From contig JAFUNB010000005.1 of assembly GCA_017482345.1 (NCBI GenBank), forward strand, positions 1-36,802: 36,802 nucleotides of DNA, given 5' to 3'. Positions within the stretch are counted from its first letter, which is position 1, and each line of letters starts with the position of its first letter. Positions 7,450 through 16,102 of the stretch are shown in pieces. The DNA is from Oscillibacter sp. (GTDB taxonomy: Bacteria > Bacillota > Clostridia > Oscillospirales > Oscillospiraceae). The notes beneath the pieces were generated by a model. That model was not told where the DNA came from. It worked only from the letters and a program-made list of their open reading frames with translations, and made no database searches. The translations under genes and the position numbers were made by a program.

Positions 7450-7933
7450 CCAGACCGGCCAGTTCACCGCGGGCCACGGTTCCGTTGGGGCATAGAGCGC
7501 CGTCCGAATTTCCGGCCAGGACGCCCTTCATGGTCATCCAGCACAGGGGCTCATAAGCCCATTCACGCACCTGTGCCACATCGGTATACCGCAGGGGGAA
7601 CATCCACATGCCGACAAAACCGCCGCCCTGACGCTGTACATAGCGGTACAGCACCGCCGCCAGCTGCTGGCGGGTGATGGGGTCTGCCGGGCCGAAGGTC
7701 TTTCCATCGTAGCCCTGCATGTATCCCTCCGCGGCGCACCAGCGCACCGCCTCCGTATAGAACGCGTCCTGGGGCACATCTCCAAAGGCCATGGCATAAT
7801 TGACCACCACCGGGCAGCCTGCCGCCTCCCAGAGAGCCGCGGCGGCTTCCGCGCGGGTAGCGGGGCTGTCAGACGCTGTGGCAAAGGCCGTTCCGGTCAA
7901 ACACAACACACTCAGCACTAGGGCGGCCATCAT
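7421..7933 (-). CDS. Secreted SLH-domain protein, element cargo
   Basis: A 170-residue protein with a signal-peptide core (MMAALVLSVLCLTGTAFA) followed by SLH-like repeats: ATRAEAAAALWEAAG, FGDVPQDAFYTEAVRWCAAEGYMQGYDGKTF with ITRQQLAAVLYRY, then YTDVAQVREWAYEPLCWM and a last TVARGELAGLVSAAL. It would bind secondary cell-wall polymer; it has no separate catalytic domain. A strong GGGGAGGGGAG site lies too far (about 20 bases) before the ATG at 7933, but is well placed for an in-frame ATA at 7948, which would add the basic stretch KRTR to the signal peptide. The start may therefore be a mutated or non-standard ATA. It is the first cargo gene inside the left boundary. Confidence 0.8.
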   Translation of the reverse strand: MMAALVLSVLCLTGTAFATASDSPATRAEAAAALWEAAGCPVVVNYAMAFGDVPQDAFYTEAVRWCAAEGYMQGYDGKTFGPADPITRQQLAAVLYRYVQRQGGGFVGMWMFPLRYTDVAQVREWAYEPLCWMTMKGVLAGNSDGALCPNGTVARGELAGLVSAALATAE

Positions 7934-7974
7934 GCGTGTTCTCTTTATGCTCTCCCCTCCCCTCGTTTTGTATC

Positions 7975-8003
7975 AGCATACCAGATTTTTTCCCGGTTTG
8001 CAA
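7975..8003 (-). promoter_or_regulatory. Promoter of the cargo SLH gene
   Basis: Minus strand TTGCAA (7998-8003), 17-base spacer, TATGCT (7975-7980) with an upstream TGG extended -10 element. Confidence 0.6.
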
Positions 8004-8005
8004 AG

Positions 8006-8037
8006 AGAGCGCCGCTTTCTTCCGAAAACGGCGCTCT
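8006..8037 (-). terminator. Probable terminator after the amidohydrolase gene
   Basis: Stem AGAGCGCCG / CGGCGCTCT (8006-8014 with 8029-8037), 9 bp, just after the stop at 8044 on the minus strand. The T-rich tail is weak (TCTCTTTG), so termination may be partial. Confidence 0.6.
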
Positions 8038-8043
8038 TGCGTG

Positions 8044-8889
8044 TTATGAAATTCCAAGCAGTTTTTGGGCGTTTTCCCCCAGAATGGCGGTGCGTTCCGT
8101 CGCCGTCAGAGGTGCGGTGCGCAGCCATGCGAGACTCTCCTGCTGGCCGCTCCAGGGGCTGTCTGTGCCGAACAGCACCCGATGGACGCCGTAGGCACGG
8201 ACCATGGCGACAAACTGCTCGCCCGTCAGCAGCTGCAGCTCTTCGCTCGAGTAGCCGCTGTCGGGGATCGGCTCCATGATGCCGATGGAAAAGGAGGTGT
8301 CCACAAACACATCCGTGTCCGCCAGCTGTTCCAGCGCCTCGTCCCACTGCTTCCAGCCGCCCATGTGGGCCGCCACGATTTTCACGGGGCCTACCTGCCG
8401 GATGGCACTGCGGAGCTTTTCCGGCGAGCATTGAGTTTCATCCGGATAGCCGATGTCGATGCCGGTGTGGGTCACCACGATGAGTCCCAGCTCCCCTGCC
8501 CGCTCCAGGATCCGGAGGTAGCGGATGTCATCCTGCTCCGCCTTCTGGTACACGGGGTGGATCTTGACGCCCTTCAATCCCAGCTGCACCATGCGGTCCA
8601 GCTCCGCGCTCCAGTCCGGAAAGTCCGGATGGATGCCGCCGAAGGAGATCAGGCCCTCTCCCTTGCTGTTCAGCTCTGCCGCGGCGTTGTTGATGCCGGC
8701 GACCTGCGCGGCCTTTGTGGCCACCGGAAGGAGTACGGAGTGATCCACCCCGGCGCGCTCCATAGAGGCCCGCAGTGCGGCTGCAGTGCCGTCTGTGAAG
8801 GGTTTTGTGCGGGAGACGCGGCTCAGCGCCGCAACGGTCTTCGCCGCGAAGGCGTCCGGAAAGGTGTGGGTATGGAAGTCTATGATCAT
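8044..8889 (-). CDS. Amidohydrolase family 2 (ACMSD-like) metal hydrolase
   Basis: A 281-residue TIM-barrel amidohydrolase. The metal-binding set is complete: DFHTHTFP (His-x-His) at the N-terminus, GVKIHP in the middle, VTHTG and AAHMGG histidines, and the catalytic Asp in LFGTDSPW near the C-terminus. Members hydrolyse or decarboxylate small ring or carboxylate substrates; the true substrate is unknown. It follows the symporter gene by 20 bases, with AAAGGAT before its ATG, so the two form an operon, suggesting that it acts on the imported compound or on a product of the aromatic pathway encoded upstream in the element. Confidence 0.85.
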   Translation of the reverse strand: MIIDFHTHTFPDAFAAKTVAALSRVSRTKPFTDGTAAALRASMERAGVDHSVLLPVATKAAQVAGINNAAAELNSKGEGLISFGGIHPDFPDWSAELDRMVQLGLKGVKIHPVYQKAEQDDIRYLRILERAGELGLIVVTHTGIDIGYPDETQCSPEKLRSAIRQVGPVKIVAAHMGGWKQWDEALEQLADTDVFVDTSFSIGIMEPIPDSGYSSEELQLLTGEQFVAMVRAYGVHRVLFGTDSPWSGQQESLAWLRTAPLTATERTAILGENAQKLLGIS

Positions 8890-8909
8890 GGACTCAGATC
8901 CTTTGAAGG

Positions 8910-10457
8910 TTATTCGTGATGGTCACCCAGAGCGTCGCGCTGGGCCACCAGGACCTTCTTATCATAGCAGGAGAAGGCGTCGTCCACAAGGGCCTTGTCC
9001 GGCTTGGCGGTGAACAGGGACACCACGGGAACGATGATCAGACCGGCGATCATGCAGAAGGCGCCGGCGTTGATGGGAGACTGCAGCAGCACGGGGAAGC
9101 TGGACTTCACCACCACGTTTGCCAGCATGAAGATGGTGGAGAACAGGAAGCTGCACCAGCAGGCGGCCTTGGTGGTCTTCTTCCAGTACAGACCGTACAT
9201 GAACGGAGCCAGGAAAGCGCCGGCCAGAGCGCCCCAGGAGACGCCCATCAGCTGTGCGATGAAGGTGACGCTGGACTTGTACTGGATGATGGCCAGCACC
9301 ACGGAGATGCCGATGAACACCACGATGAGGATCTTCATCCACCAGACCTGCTTCTTCTCGTCCATATCCTTAATGACATGGCCCTTCAGGAAGTCCAGGG
9401 TCAGCGTGGAGCTGGAGGCCAGCACCAGAGAGGACAGCGTAGACATGGAGGCGGACAGCACCAGGATCACCACGATGCCGATCAGCAGATCGGACAGGCC
9501 GGAGAGCATGGTGGGCACCACGGAGTCATAGCCGTTTGCAGCGATGTCGATCTGGTCGGAGAACAGGCGGCCGAAGCCACCGAGGAAGTAGCAGCCACCG
9601 GCCACGATAGCCGCGAAAATAGTGGAAATGATCATGCCCTTGTTGATGGCGGACTCGCTCTTGATGGCGTAGAACTTCTGCACCATCTGGGGCAGGCCCC
9701 AGGTGCCAAGGCTGGTCAGAACCACCACACCCAGCAGGTTGATGGGATCGGGACCGAAGAAAGAGGCGAACACGCCGGGGGCCTCGGAGACAGCGGGATC
9801 GCTGACCTGTGCCAGACCCTCCAGAGCCGCCATAAAGCCGCCCTTGCTGGAGAGCACCGCGCCGATGACGGCGATGATGCCCACGATCATGATGATGCCC
9901 TGAATGAAGTCGTTGATGGCGGTGGCCATGTAGCCGCCGGCGATGACGTAAACGCCGGTGAGGATGGCCATGACGATGACGCAGATGGAATAGTCGATAT
10001 CAAAGGCCATGCCGAACAGGCGGCTGAGTCCGTTGTAGAGAGATGCGGTGTACGGGATCAGGAAGATGAAGATGATGGCGGAGGCCAGCAGCTTCAAAGA
10101 CTCGCTGCCGAAGCGCTTGCCGAAAAACTCCGGCATGGTGGCGCTGTCCAGATGCTGGGTCATGATGCGGGTGCGGCGGCCCAGGACTGCCCATGCCATC
10201 AGAGAGCCCAGCAGCGCGTTGCCGATGCCCGCCCAGGTAGCGGCAATGCCGTACTTCCAGCCGAACTGACCGGCATAGCCTACGAACACCACGGCGGAGA
10301 AATAAGACGTGCCGTAAGCGAAGGCCGTCAGCCAGGGGCCGACATTTCGTCCGCCCAGAACGAAACCGTTCACGTCCGTGGCATGATTGCGGCAATAGAT
10401 GCCCACACCGATCATGATACCGAAGAATACAACCAGCAGTGCTACCTTGATGAACAT
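8910..10457 (-). CDS. Sodium:solute symporter (SSS family)
   Basis: A 515-residue membrane protein with about 13 predicted transmembrane segments, starting with VALLVVFFGIMIGVGIY. Family signatures include the first-core sequence GFVLGGRNVGPWLTAFAYG, GAFLAPFMYGLYWKKTTKAA and the segment around ITGVYVIAGGYMATAINDFIQG-like helices typical of PutP/PanF-type carriers. It should import a solute together with sodium. The specificity cannot be read, but its place in a catabolic element with a shared operator sequence suggests an amino acid or carboxylate used by the pathway. AGGAGATGA precedes the ATG, and a good promoter with a palindrome lies upstream (10484-10546). Confidence 0.92.
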   Translation of the reverse strand: MFIKVALLVVFFGIMIGVGIYCRNHATDVNGFVLGGRNVGPWLTAFAYGTSYFSAVVFVGYAGQFGWKYGIAATWAGIGNALLGSLMAWAVLGRRTRIMTQHLDSATMPEFFGKRFGSESLKLLASAIIFIFLIPYTASLYNGLSRLFGMAFDIDYSICVIVMAILTGVYVIAGGYMATAINDFIQGIIMIVGIIAVIGAVLSSKGGFMAALEGLAQVSDPAVSEAPGVFASFFGPDPINLLGVVVLTSLGTWGLPQMVQKFYAIKSESAINKGMIISTIFAAIVAGGCYFLGGFGRLFSDQIDIAANGYDSVVPTMLSGLSDLLIGIVVILVLSASMSTLSSLVLASSSTLTLDFLKGHVIKDMDEKKQVWWMKILIVVFIGISVVLAIIQYKSSVTFIAQLMGVSWGALAGAFLAPFMYGLYWKKTTKAACWCSFLFSTIFMLANVVVKSSFPVLLQSPINAGAFCMIAGLIIVPVVSLFTAKPDKALVDDAFSCYDKKVLVAQRDALGDHHE

Positions 10458-10483
10458 GAGATCATCTCCTAAAACGCTTTTTC

Positions 10484-10493
10484 ACTTTAAAGT
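10484..10493. promoter_or_regulatory. Candidate operator ACTTTAAAGT upstream of the symporter gene
   Basis: Perfect 10-bp palindrome; with the preceding C the same 11 bases (CACTTTAAAGT) recur at 16081-16091 in the iorA promoter. It lies downstream of the symporter -10 box, where binding would block elongation or initiation. Related elements CTTTTAAG and CTTAAAAG lie nearby (10499-10534). Confidence 0.55.
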
Positions 10494-10517
10494 TTAATAC
10501 TTTTAAGCATTGAAGAC

Positions 10518-10546
10518 AGTCTAATCCTTAAAAGCGTTAAAGTCAA
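10518..10546 (-). promoter_or_regulatory. Promoter of the symporter-amidohydrolase operon
   Basis: Minus strand TTGACT (10541-10546), 17-base spacer, TAGACT (10518-10523), about 60 bases before the start codon. Confidence 0.65.
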
Positions 10547-10565
10547 TAGGATATGCCATTATTTT

Positions 10566-10609
10566 TCATAAAAATACAAGGCGCCCTCCCCTGTCGGGAC
10601 GGCGCCTTG
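10566..10609 (-). terminator. Terminator of the aminotransferase transcript
   Basis: Stem CAAGGCGCC / GGCGCCTTG (10577-10585 with 10601-10609), extended by an inner TCCC/GGGA pair; read on the minus strand it is followed by TATTTTTATG. It separates the aminotransferase gene from the symporter promoter. Confidence 0.88.
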
Positions 10610-10625
10610 CGATTGATGGAATAAA

Positions 10626-11807
10626 TCAGCGATAGGACTCCGCCAGTGCGCGGAATTTGGGCAGAGAGCGCTGGATCATCTCCGGCTGGACACAGTAGGA
10701 GATGCGGAAGTGGCCGGGAGCACCGAAGCCGGCGCCAGGCACCAGCAGCAGGTCAAATTCCTTGGCCCGCTCACTGAAGGCCTTGTCGTCCGGCTCTAAG
10801 CTGCGGGGGAACAGATAGAACGCGCCGCCGGGCTGCACCACATGGTAGCCCATAGAGCGCAGCTCCTCCACCAGAAGCTTGCCGTTGCTCTCGTACACGC
10901 TGATGTCCGAGGTCATATCGCAGCAGAGACTGGTCACCTGCTGGAACAGGCTGGGGGCGTTCACATAGCCGAGGCTCCGGCCCGCACCAGCCACGGCCGC
11001 ATAAACATTCCGGCTGTCCGTCACCCGCTTGGGCACCAGCACGTAGCCAAGGCGCTCACCAGGCATGGACAGGGACTTGGAGAAGGAATAGCAGACGATG
11101 GTGTCCTTGTAGATCTGGGGGATCCAGGGCACCTCAAAGCCGGCGAACACGATCTCGCGGTACGGCTCATCGGAGATCAGGTAGATGGGATGGCCGTAGG
11201 CGGCGCTCTTCTCCTCCAGAATGGAGGCCAGCTTCTCCAGCGTCTGCCGGGAATAGACCACGCCGGAGGGGTTGTTGGGGCTGTTGACGATGATGCCCTT
11301 GGTGTGCTCGTTGATGAGGGCCTCGAAGGCCTCAAAATCGATCTGGAAGCCCTCGATCTCCGGCGGGACCACCTTCAGCGCGGCGCCCGCACCCTCCACG
11401 AACACCTTGTACTCCGGGAAATAGGGTGCGAAGGTGATGAACTCGTCGCCGGGGCAGCTGAGACCGTTCAGCACGCAGCACAGCGCGGCGGCAGCGCCTA
11501 CCGTGATGTAAAAATCATCGGGGCCGCAGTCCTCGCCAAAGCGGCGGTTCAGGGAGTCCGCAAACCGCTGCCGGGCGGTCAGGTCGCCCTGGGCGCTGGT
11601 GTAGCAGTGGATGGCGTCAGGATTCTCCTGCAGGATGCGGATGATGGCCTCGTTGACCTCCTTGGGGGCGGGAACGCTGGGATTGCCCAGAGAGAAGTCG
11701 AACACATTCTCCGCGCCCACGATGGCTTTGCGCTGATTGCCGTACTCAAACAATTCGCGAATGACGGACCGGGCGGTGCCCAGTCCCAGCATACGTTCAG
11801 AAACCAT
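10626..11807 (-). CDS. Pyridoxal-phosphate aminotransferase, class I
   Basis: A 393-residue fold-type I aminotransferase. Visible landmarks are SLGNPSVPAP near the N-terminus, the NSPNNPSGVVYS segment (cofactor ring contact), LISDEPYREIVF (Asp for the pyridine nitrogen, Tyr), the Schiff-base lysine in CYSFSKSLSMPGERLGY and the substrate-binding Arg in GHFRISYC. It would convert an amino acid to its 2-oxo acid. Next to indolepyruvate oxidoreductase genes the likely substrates are aromatic amino acids, giving aryl pyruvates; this is inference. A strong AGGAGGT precedes the ATG. A hairpin separates it from the upstream ACT-domain gene, so its expression may be partly uncoupled from the ior operon. 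Confidence 0.93.
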   Translation of the reverse strand: MVSERMLGLGTARSVIRELFEYGNQRKAIVGAENVFDFSLGNPSVPAPKEVNEAIIRILQENPDAIHCYTSAQGDLTARQRFADSLNRRFGEDCGPDDFYITVGAAAALCCVLNGLSCPGDEFITFAPYFPEYKVFVEGAGAALKVVPPEIEGFQIDFEAFEALINEHTKGIIVNSPNNPSGVVYSRQTLEKLASILEEKSAAYGHPIYLISDEPYREIVFAGFEVPWIPQIYKDTIVCYSFSKSLSMPGERLGYVLVPKRVTDSRNVYAAVAGAGRSLGYVNAPSLFQQVTSLCCDMTSDISVYESNGKLLVEELRSMGYHVVQPGGAFYLFPRSLEPDDKAFSERAKEFDLLLVPGAGFGAPGHFRISYCVQPEMIQRSLPKFRALAESYR

Positions 11808-11845
11808 AGAAAGGGACCTCCTCTTTTCGGAAAAATTGCTCAGGA

Positions 11846-11876
11846 AACAAAGCCGCCGTGCCGGAGCACGGCGGCT
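11846..11876 (-). terminator. Terminator or attenuating hairpin between ACT gene and aminotransferase gene
   Basis: Perfect 11-bp stem AGCCGCCGTGC / GCACGGCGGCT (11851-11861 with 11866-11876), loop four bases; on the minus strand it is followed by TTGTTTCC, a short interrupted T tract. Likely partial termination inside the cluster. Confidence 0.7.
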
Positions 11877-11888
11877 GGTGTTTGCTCG

Positions 11889-12323
11889 TTACAGCTGGGA
11901 GATATGCTCCTGATCCACGACCTTGATGCCCTTGGCACGCAGGGCAGCTGCGGCGGCCTTGCGGTCCTGCACCCGGAAGATCATATAGGCGTGCTCCGCG
12001 GAGGGGCCGCCCAAGAAGGCGTACATATACTCCACGTTGGCGCCGGCGTCGTTCAGCACCTGCAGCACCTGATGCAGTCCGCCGGGCTCGTCGGGGATGC
12101 ACACGCCCAGAACGGGGGTGATGTTGTAGATAAAGCCGGCTTCCTTCAGCGCGTCGGAGGCGGCGTACACATCATCCACGATGACGCGGGCAATGCCGAA
12201 ATCGCTGGCCTCTGCCAGAGACAGGGCGCGCATGTCGATCTTGCTGGCGGCCAGCAGGTCGGTCATACCCATCAGGGCGCCGGGCTTATTTTCCAGAAAT
12301 ACAGAAATCTGCTTTACGCTCAT
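11889..12323 (-). CDS. Tandem ACT-domain protein
   Basis: A 144-residue protein made of two ACT domains (about 3-70 with VFLENKPGALMGMTDLLAAS, and about 72-140 with VCIPDEPGGLHQVLQVLNDAG). ACT domains bind amino acids, and stand-alone tandem copies commonly accompany indolepyruvate oxidoreductase and phenylacetate-CoA ligase genes. It may sense the amino acid or modulate one of the neighbouring enzymes; no catalytic domain is present. It lies 14 bases after the phenylacetate-CoA ligase stop, with AAAGGAGGT upstream of the ATG, so it is in the same operon. Confidence 0.92.
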   Translation of the reverse strand: MSVKQISVFLENKPGALMGMTDLLAASKIDMRALSLAEASDFGIARVIVDDVYAASDALKEAGFIYNITPVLGVCIPDEPGGLHQVLQVLNDAGANVEYMYAFLGGPSAEHAYMIFRVQDRKAAAAALRAKGIKVVDQEHISQL

Positions 12324-12337
12324 GTCTGTTACCTCCT

Positions 12338-13648
12338 TTAAATCTTGCGCTTGTCAATGACGCGGACAGCCTTGCCCTCGCTGCGGGCGATGGTCTTGGG
12401 CGCCACCAGAGTGACCTTGGGAGAAATGCCCAGCATGGAGCGCATACCGTCCACCAGCTCCTTCTGGCGCTTGGCGATCTCACCCAGGTTATCGGTGAAC
12501 ATCTCGGGCGTCATCTCCACGTGGACGTCCAGGGTATCGGTGTGGTTGACACGGTCCACGATGATCTGATAGTTGGCGGGATAGCCGTAGTTCAGCAGGA
12601 CGGTCTCGATCTGGGACGGGAACACGTTGACGCCGCGGATGATGAGCATATCGTCGCTGCGGCCCTTGGGCTTCATCATCTTCACATGCGTACGGCCGCA
12701 GGGGCACTTCTCTCGGCTCAGGCGGCAGATATCACGGGTGCGGTAGCGCATCATGGGGAAGGCTTCCTTGGTGATGGCAGTGAACACCAGCTCGCCCTGG
12801 GCGCCCTCAGGCAGGACCTCGCCGGTATCGGGATCGATGATCTCGGCGATGAAGTGGTCCTCGTTGATGTGCATGCCGGTCTGGGCGGAGCACTCGAAGG
12901 AGACGCCGGGGCCGGACAGCTCCGTCAGGCCATAGATGTCGTATGCCTTGATGCCCAGGGTGTTCTGGATATCCTGGCGCATCTCCTCAGACCATGCCTC
13001 TGCGCCGAAGATACCGGCCTTCAGGGGGATCTGGTCGGGGGTCAGGCCCATTTCCTTCATGGTCTCGCCGATGTAAGCGGCGTAAGAGGGCGTGCAGCAC
13101 AGAATGGTGGCCTGCAGGTCCTGAATGAACATGATCTGGCGCTCCGTGTTGCCGGAGGAGGTGGGAATGGTCAGGCAGCCGACCTTGTGGGAGCCGCCGT
13201 TGAGGCCGGGGCCGCCGGTGAACAGGCCGTAGCCGTAGGACACCTGGCACACGTCCTCGTCGGTGCCGCCGGCAGCCATGATAGCGCGGGCGCAGCAGTC
13301 TTCCCACAGGTCGATGTCGTGCTGGGTATAGAAGGCGACCACGCGCTTGCCGGTGGTGCCGGAGGTGGACTGGATACGAACGCACTCCTTCAGAGGCTTG
13401 CCCATCAGGCCATAGGGATAGGCGTCGCGCAGATCGCTCTTGGTCAGGAAGGGCAGCTTGTGCAGATCGTCGATGGACTTGATGTCATCGGGAGTAACAC
13501 CCTTTTCTTCCATCTTCTTGCGATAGTAGGCCACATTGTCCCAAACGTGCTTCACCTGTTTGACCAGGCGCTCGTTCTGCAGGGCGATCATTTCTTCCCG
13601 GGGGGCACATTCGATTTCAGGCTGATAGTAGCGTTCCATTGAAATCAT
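12338..13648 (-). CDS. paaK: Phenylacetate-CoA ligase
   Basis: A 436-residue adenylate-forming enzyme of the PaaK family. The P-loop-like STSGTTGKR (about 93-101), the YGLTELSGPG motif, YRTRDICRL, and the C-terminal GRSDDMLIIRGVNVFPSQIE segment are characteristic. It joins arylacetates to coenzyme A through an acyl-AMP; in fermenting anaerobes it may also run in the ATP-forming direction on arylacetyl-CoA made by IorAB. The start could be the ATG at 13648 or the third codon later ATG at 13639; AGAGG lies only 2 bases before the first and 11 before the second. It stands between iorB and the ACT gene in one operon. Confidence 0.94.
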   Translation of the reverse strand: MISMERYYQPEIECAPREEMIALQNERLVKQVKHVWDNVAYYRKKMEEKGVTPDDIKSIDDLHKLPFLTKSDLRDAYPYGLMGKPLKECVRIQSTSGTTGKRVVAFYTQHDIDLWEDCCARAIMAAGGTDEDVCQVSYGYGLFTGGPGLNGGSHKVGCLTIPTSSGNTERQIMFIQDLQATILCCTPSYAAYIGETMKEMGLTPDQIPLKAGIFGAEAWSEEMRQDIQNTLGIKAYDIYGLTELSGPGVSFECSAQTGMHINEDHFIAEIIDPDTGEVLPEGAQGELVFTAITKEAFPMMRYRTRDICRLSREKCPCGRTHVKMMKPKGRSDDMLIIRGVNVFPSQIETVLLNYGYPANYQIIVDRVNHTDTLDVHVEMTPEMFTDNLGEIAKRQKELVDGMRSMLGISPKVTLVAPKTIARSEGKAVRVIDKRKI

Positions 13649-13678
13649 TACCTCTTTTCTTTCTGTTCAGTGTATGTA

Positions 13679-14251
13679 TCAGGCATTCTTGCCAAGTTCA
13701 AACGCTTTTTTGTTCAGTTCCAGGAACTTTGCGGGGACGATGGCCTCCATGGCCTCCAGCCATGCCTGCTCCGGCAGGTCAAAGTAGTGGGACAGGCGGC
13801 CCATCAGCACCAGGTTCACCGCCTTGGAGGAGCCTGCCTCGTTGGCCAGGGCCAGGCAGTCCAGCGCGTCCACCTTGGCGCCAGTAGCACGCATCTTCTC
13901 CACCAGCTCCTCGGGGTACTGGGCGGCGCCGGTGATGACCGGCATGGGGTCGATCCGCTGGGTGGAGGTGACGATCTGGCCGTCCGGCTTCAGGTAGGAC
14001 AGCCAGCGGGCAGCCTCCAGCAGCTCAAAGGAGACGATATAGTCCGCCTCTCCCCTGTCGATGACGGGAGACGCGACCTTGTCGCCGTAGCGGACGTAAG
14101 TGACCACGCTGCCGCCGCGCTGGCTCATGCCGTGGACTTCCGAAACCTTGACATCATAGCCCTGCTCCAGCAGCAGATGGCCCAGCAGCTTACTGGCAAG
14201 AAGACTTCCCTGTCCGCCGACGCCGACGATCATTACATTCTTGGTTTCCAT
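13679..14251 (-). CDS. iorB: Indolepyruvate:ferredoxin oxidoreductase, beta subunit
   Basis: A 190-residue subunit of the 2-oxoacid:ferredoxin oxidoreductase gamma type. The N-terminal VGVGGQGSLLASKLLG and the EVHGMSQRGGSVVTYVRYGD segment are diagnostic of the pyruvate/ketoisovalerate oxidoreductase gamma domain as found in IorB. With IorA it oxidatively decarboxylates aryl pyruvates to arylacetyl-CoA and CO2 while reducing ferredoxin. It begins 3 bases after the iorA stop, the classical arrangement of the pair. Confidence 0.96.
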   Translation of the reverse strand: METKNVMIVGVGGQGSLLASKLLGHLLLEQGYDVKVSEVHGMSQRGGSVVTYVRYGDKVASPVIDRGEADYIVSFELLEAARWLSYLKPDGQIVTSTQRIDPMPVITGAAQYPEELVEKMRATGAKVDALDCLALANEAGSSKAVNLVLMGRLSHYFDLPEQAWLEAMEAIVPAKFLELNKKAFELGKNA

Positions 14252-14254
14252 GGC

Positions 14255-15991
14255 TCAGACCTCCTTGCTCGTAAATGCGCCAAAGCCGCACAGCTGCTCA
14301 CACACGCCGCAGCCCACGCACTGGGTGGCGTCCACGCAGGCCTTGCCGTTCTTCATGGAGATGGCCGGGCAGCCGATCTTCATGCAGGCCTTGCAGCTGC
14401 GGCACTTGTCGGGATCCACCGCCAGAGGCGCCTTGTGCTTCACCGTCTTCAGCAGCGCGCAGGGACGGCGGGAGATGATGACGGAGGGCTCGTTTGCCGC
14501 CAGTTCTTCCTTGACGGCAACATCACAGGCCTTCAGATCATAGGGATCCACCACGCGCACACGGTTGAAGCCCATGGCGCGGCACAGGGATTCCAGATCG
14601 ATCTTGCCGGCGGGCTCGCCCCGCAGGTTCAGACCGGTGGTGGGATTCTGCTGGTGGCCGGTCATGCCGGTGATGGAGTTATCCACGATGATGACCGTGG
14701 AGTTGGACTGGTTGTAGGCGATGTTGGCAAGGCCGGTCATGCCGGAGTGCATGAAGGTGGAGTCTCCGATGACGGCAACGGTCCTGCCTTCGCTCTCGGC
14801 GCCGCGGGCCTTGTTGAAGCCGTGCAGCGCGCTGACAGAGCCGCCCATGCACAGGGTCATCTCCATGGCGCTCAGCGGCGCCACAGCGCCCAGGGTATAG
14901 CAGCCGATATCGCCCAGCACGGTGCACTTATTCTTGCTGAGGGTATAGAACAGACCGCGGTGGGGGCAGCCGGCGCACATAACGGGAGGACGGGGCGGAA
15001 TGGCCTCATCCAGCACGCGGCCGTCATGGACCTCGCCGCCCAGGGCTTCAGCCACCAGATTCTGGGAGAACTCGCCGATCATGGGCAGAACATCCTTGCC
15101 GATGACCTCAAGCCCCAGAGCCTTGCAGTGGTTCTCGATGATGGGATCCAGCTCTTCCACCACGGCCAGCTTGTCCACCTTGGCGGCGAAGTCGCGGATC
15201 AGCTGCACAGGCAGCGGATTGGCCATGCCCAGCTTCAGCACGGACACGCTGTCACCGAACACTTCCTTCACATACTGATAAGAAGTGGAGGACGTGATGA
15301 TGCCCATTCCGGTGCCACCCATCTCCACACGGTTGACGGGAGCGGTCTCCGCCCACTCCGTCAGCTTGCGGGTGCGCTCCTCCACGATGGGGTGGCGGCG
15401 CTTGGCGTTGCCGGGCATCATGACGTACTTGGCGATGTTCTTCTCATAGGGCTTCATGTCGGGCACCACACGCTCCGCCGTCTCCACGACGGACTGGGAG
15501 TGAGCCACACGGGTGCACATCTTCAGCAGCACGGGGGTGTCATATTCCTCGCTCAGCTCGTAGGCCAGCTTGGCGAAGGCCAGGGACTCGGCGGAGTCGG
15601 AGGGCTCCAGCATGGGCACCTTGGCGGCGATGGCGTGGTGGCGGGAATCCTGCTCGTTCTGAGAGGAATGCATGCCTGCGTCGTCGGCCACGCCGATGAC
15701 CAGACCGCCGTTGACGCCGGTGTAGCTCATGGTATACAGCGGATCGGCCGCCACATTGAGGCCCACATGCTTCATGGCGCAGAAGGCACGCCGGCCGGCC
15801 AGGCACGCACCGAAGGCCACCTCCATGGCCACCTTCTCATTGGGGGCCCACTCGCAGTACATCTCACTGTACTTGCCGGCCTCCTCGGTGATCTCCGTAC
15901 TGGGAGTTCCGGGGTAACTGGAAATAATGGAACAGCCCGCCTCATACAGGCCGCGGGCAACAGCCGCATTGCCCAGCATCAGTTGTTTCAT
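14255..15991 (-). CDS. iorA: Indolepyruvate:ferredoxin oxidoreductase, alpha subunit
   Basis: A 578-residue thiamine-diphosphate enzyme subunit. Order of domains: pyrimidine-binding domain from the start (MLGNAAVARGLYEAG, SSYPGTPSTEI), middle domain, thiamine-diphosphate domain (RPPVMCAGCPHRGLFY, LGDIGCYTLG, VAVIGDSTFMHSG and VDNSITGMTGHQQNP), and two C-terminal 4Fe-4S ferredoxin clusters (DPDKCRSCKACMKIGCP and DATQCVGCGVCEQLCGFG). It catalyses ferredoxin-linked oxidative decarboxylation of aryl pyruvates. It is the first gene of the ior operon, with its promoter and the ACTTTAAAGT palindrome about 80 to 110 bases upstream. Confidence 0.97.
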   Translation of the reverse strand: MKQLMLGNAAVARGLYEAGCSIISSYPGTPSTEITEEAGKYSEMYCEWAPNEKVAMEVAFGACLAGRRAFCAMKHVGLNVAADPLYTMSYTGVNGGLVIGVADDAGMHSSQNEQDSRHHAIAAKVPMLEPSDSAESLAFAKLAYELSEEYDTPVLLKMCTRVAHSQSVVETAERVVPDMKPYEKNIAKYVMMPGNAKRRHPIVEERTRKLTEWAETAPVNRVEMGGTGMGIITSSTSYQYVKEVFGDSVSVLKLGMANPLPVQLIRDFAAKVDKLAVVEELDPIIENHCKALGLEVIGKDVLPMIGEFSQNLVAEALGGEVHDGRVLDEAIPPRPPVMCAGCPHRGLFYTLSKNKCTVLGDIGCYTLGAVAPLSAMEMTLCMGGSVSALHGFNKARGAESEGRTVAVIGDSTFMHSGMTGLANIAYNQSNSTVIIVDNSITGMTGHQQNPTTGLNLRGEPAGKIDLESLCRAMGFNRVRVVDPYDLKACDVAVKEELAANEPSVIISRRPCALLKTVKHKAPLAVDPDKCRSCKACMKIGCPAISMKNGKACVDATQCVGCGVCEQLCGFGAFTSKEV

Positions 15992-16073
15992 ATCGGTTCC
16001 CTGCTTTCGTGATTGGTATTGGACTCCCGCGAATCGATCAGTGTCTTTCCAGCGAGAATTTTTGTTTCTAATA

Positions 16074-16102
16074 ATGTTAGCACTTTAAAGTACGGTTGTA
16101 AA
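16074..16102 (-). promoter_or_regulatory. Promoter of the iorA operon with ACTTTAAAGT in the spacer
   Basis: Minus strand TTTACA (16097-16102), 17-base spacer, TAACAT (16074-16079). The palindrome ACTTTAAAGT (16082-16091) fills the spacer, a position where a repressor would exclude RNA polymerase. Confidence 0.6.

Noticed and set aside
13670-16012. 780-residue plus-strand open frame across iorB and iorA
   Set aside because: Antisense shadow of iorA/iorB; no ribosome site and a low-complexity His/Gly-rich product.
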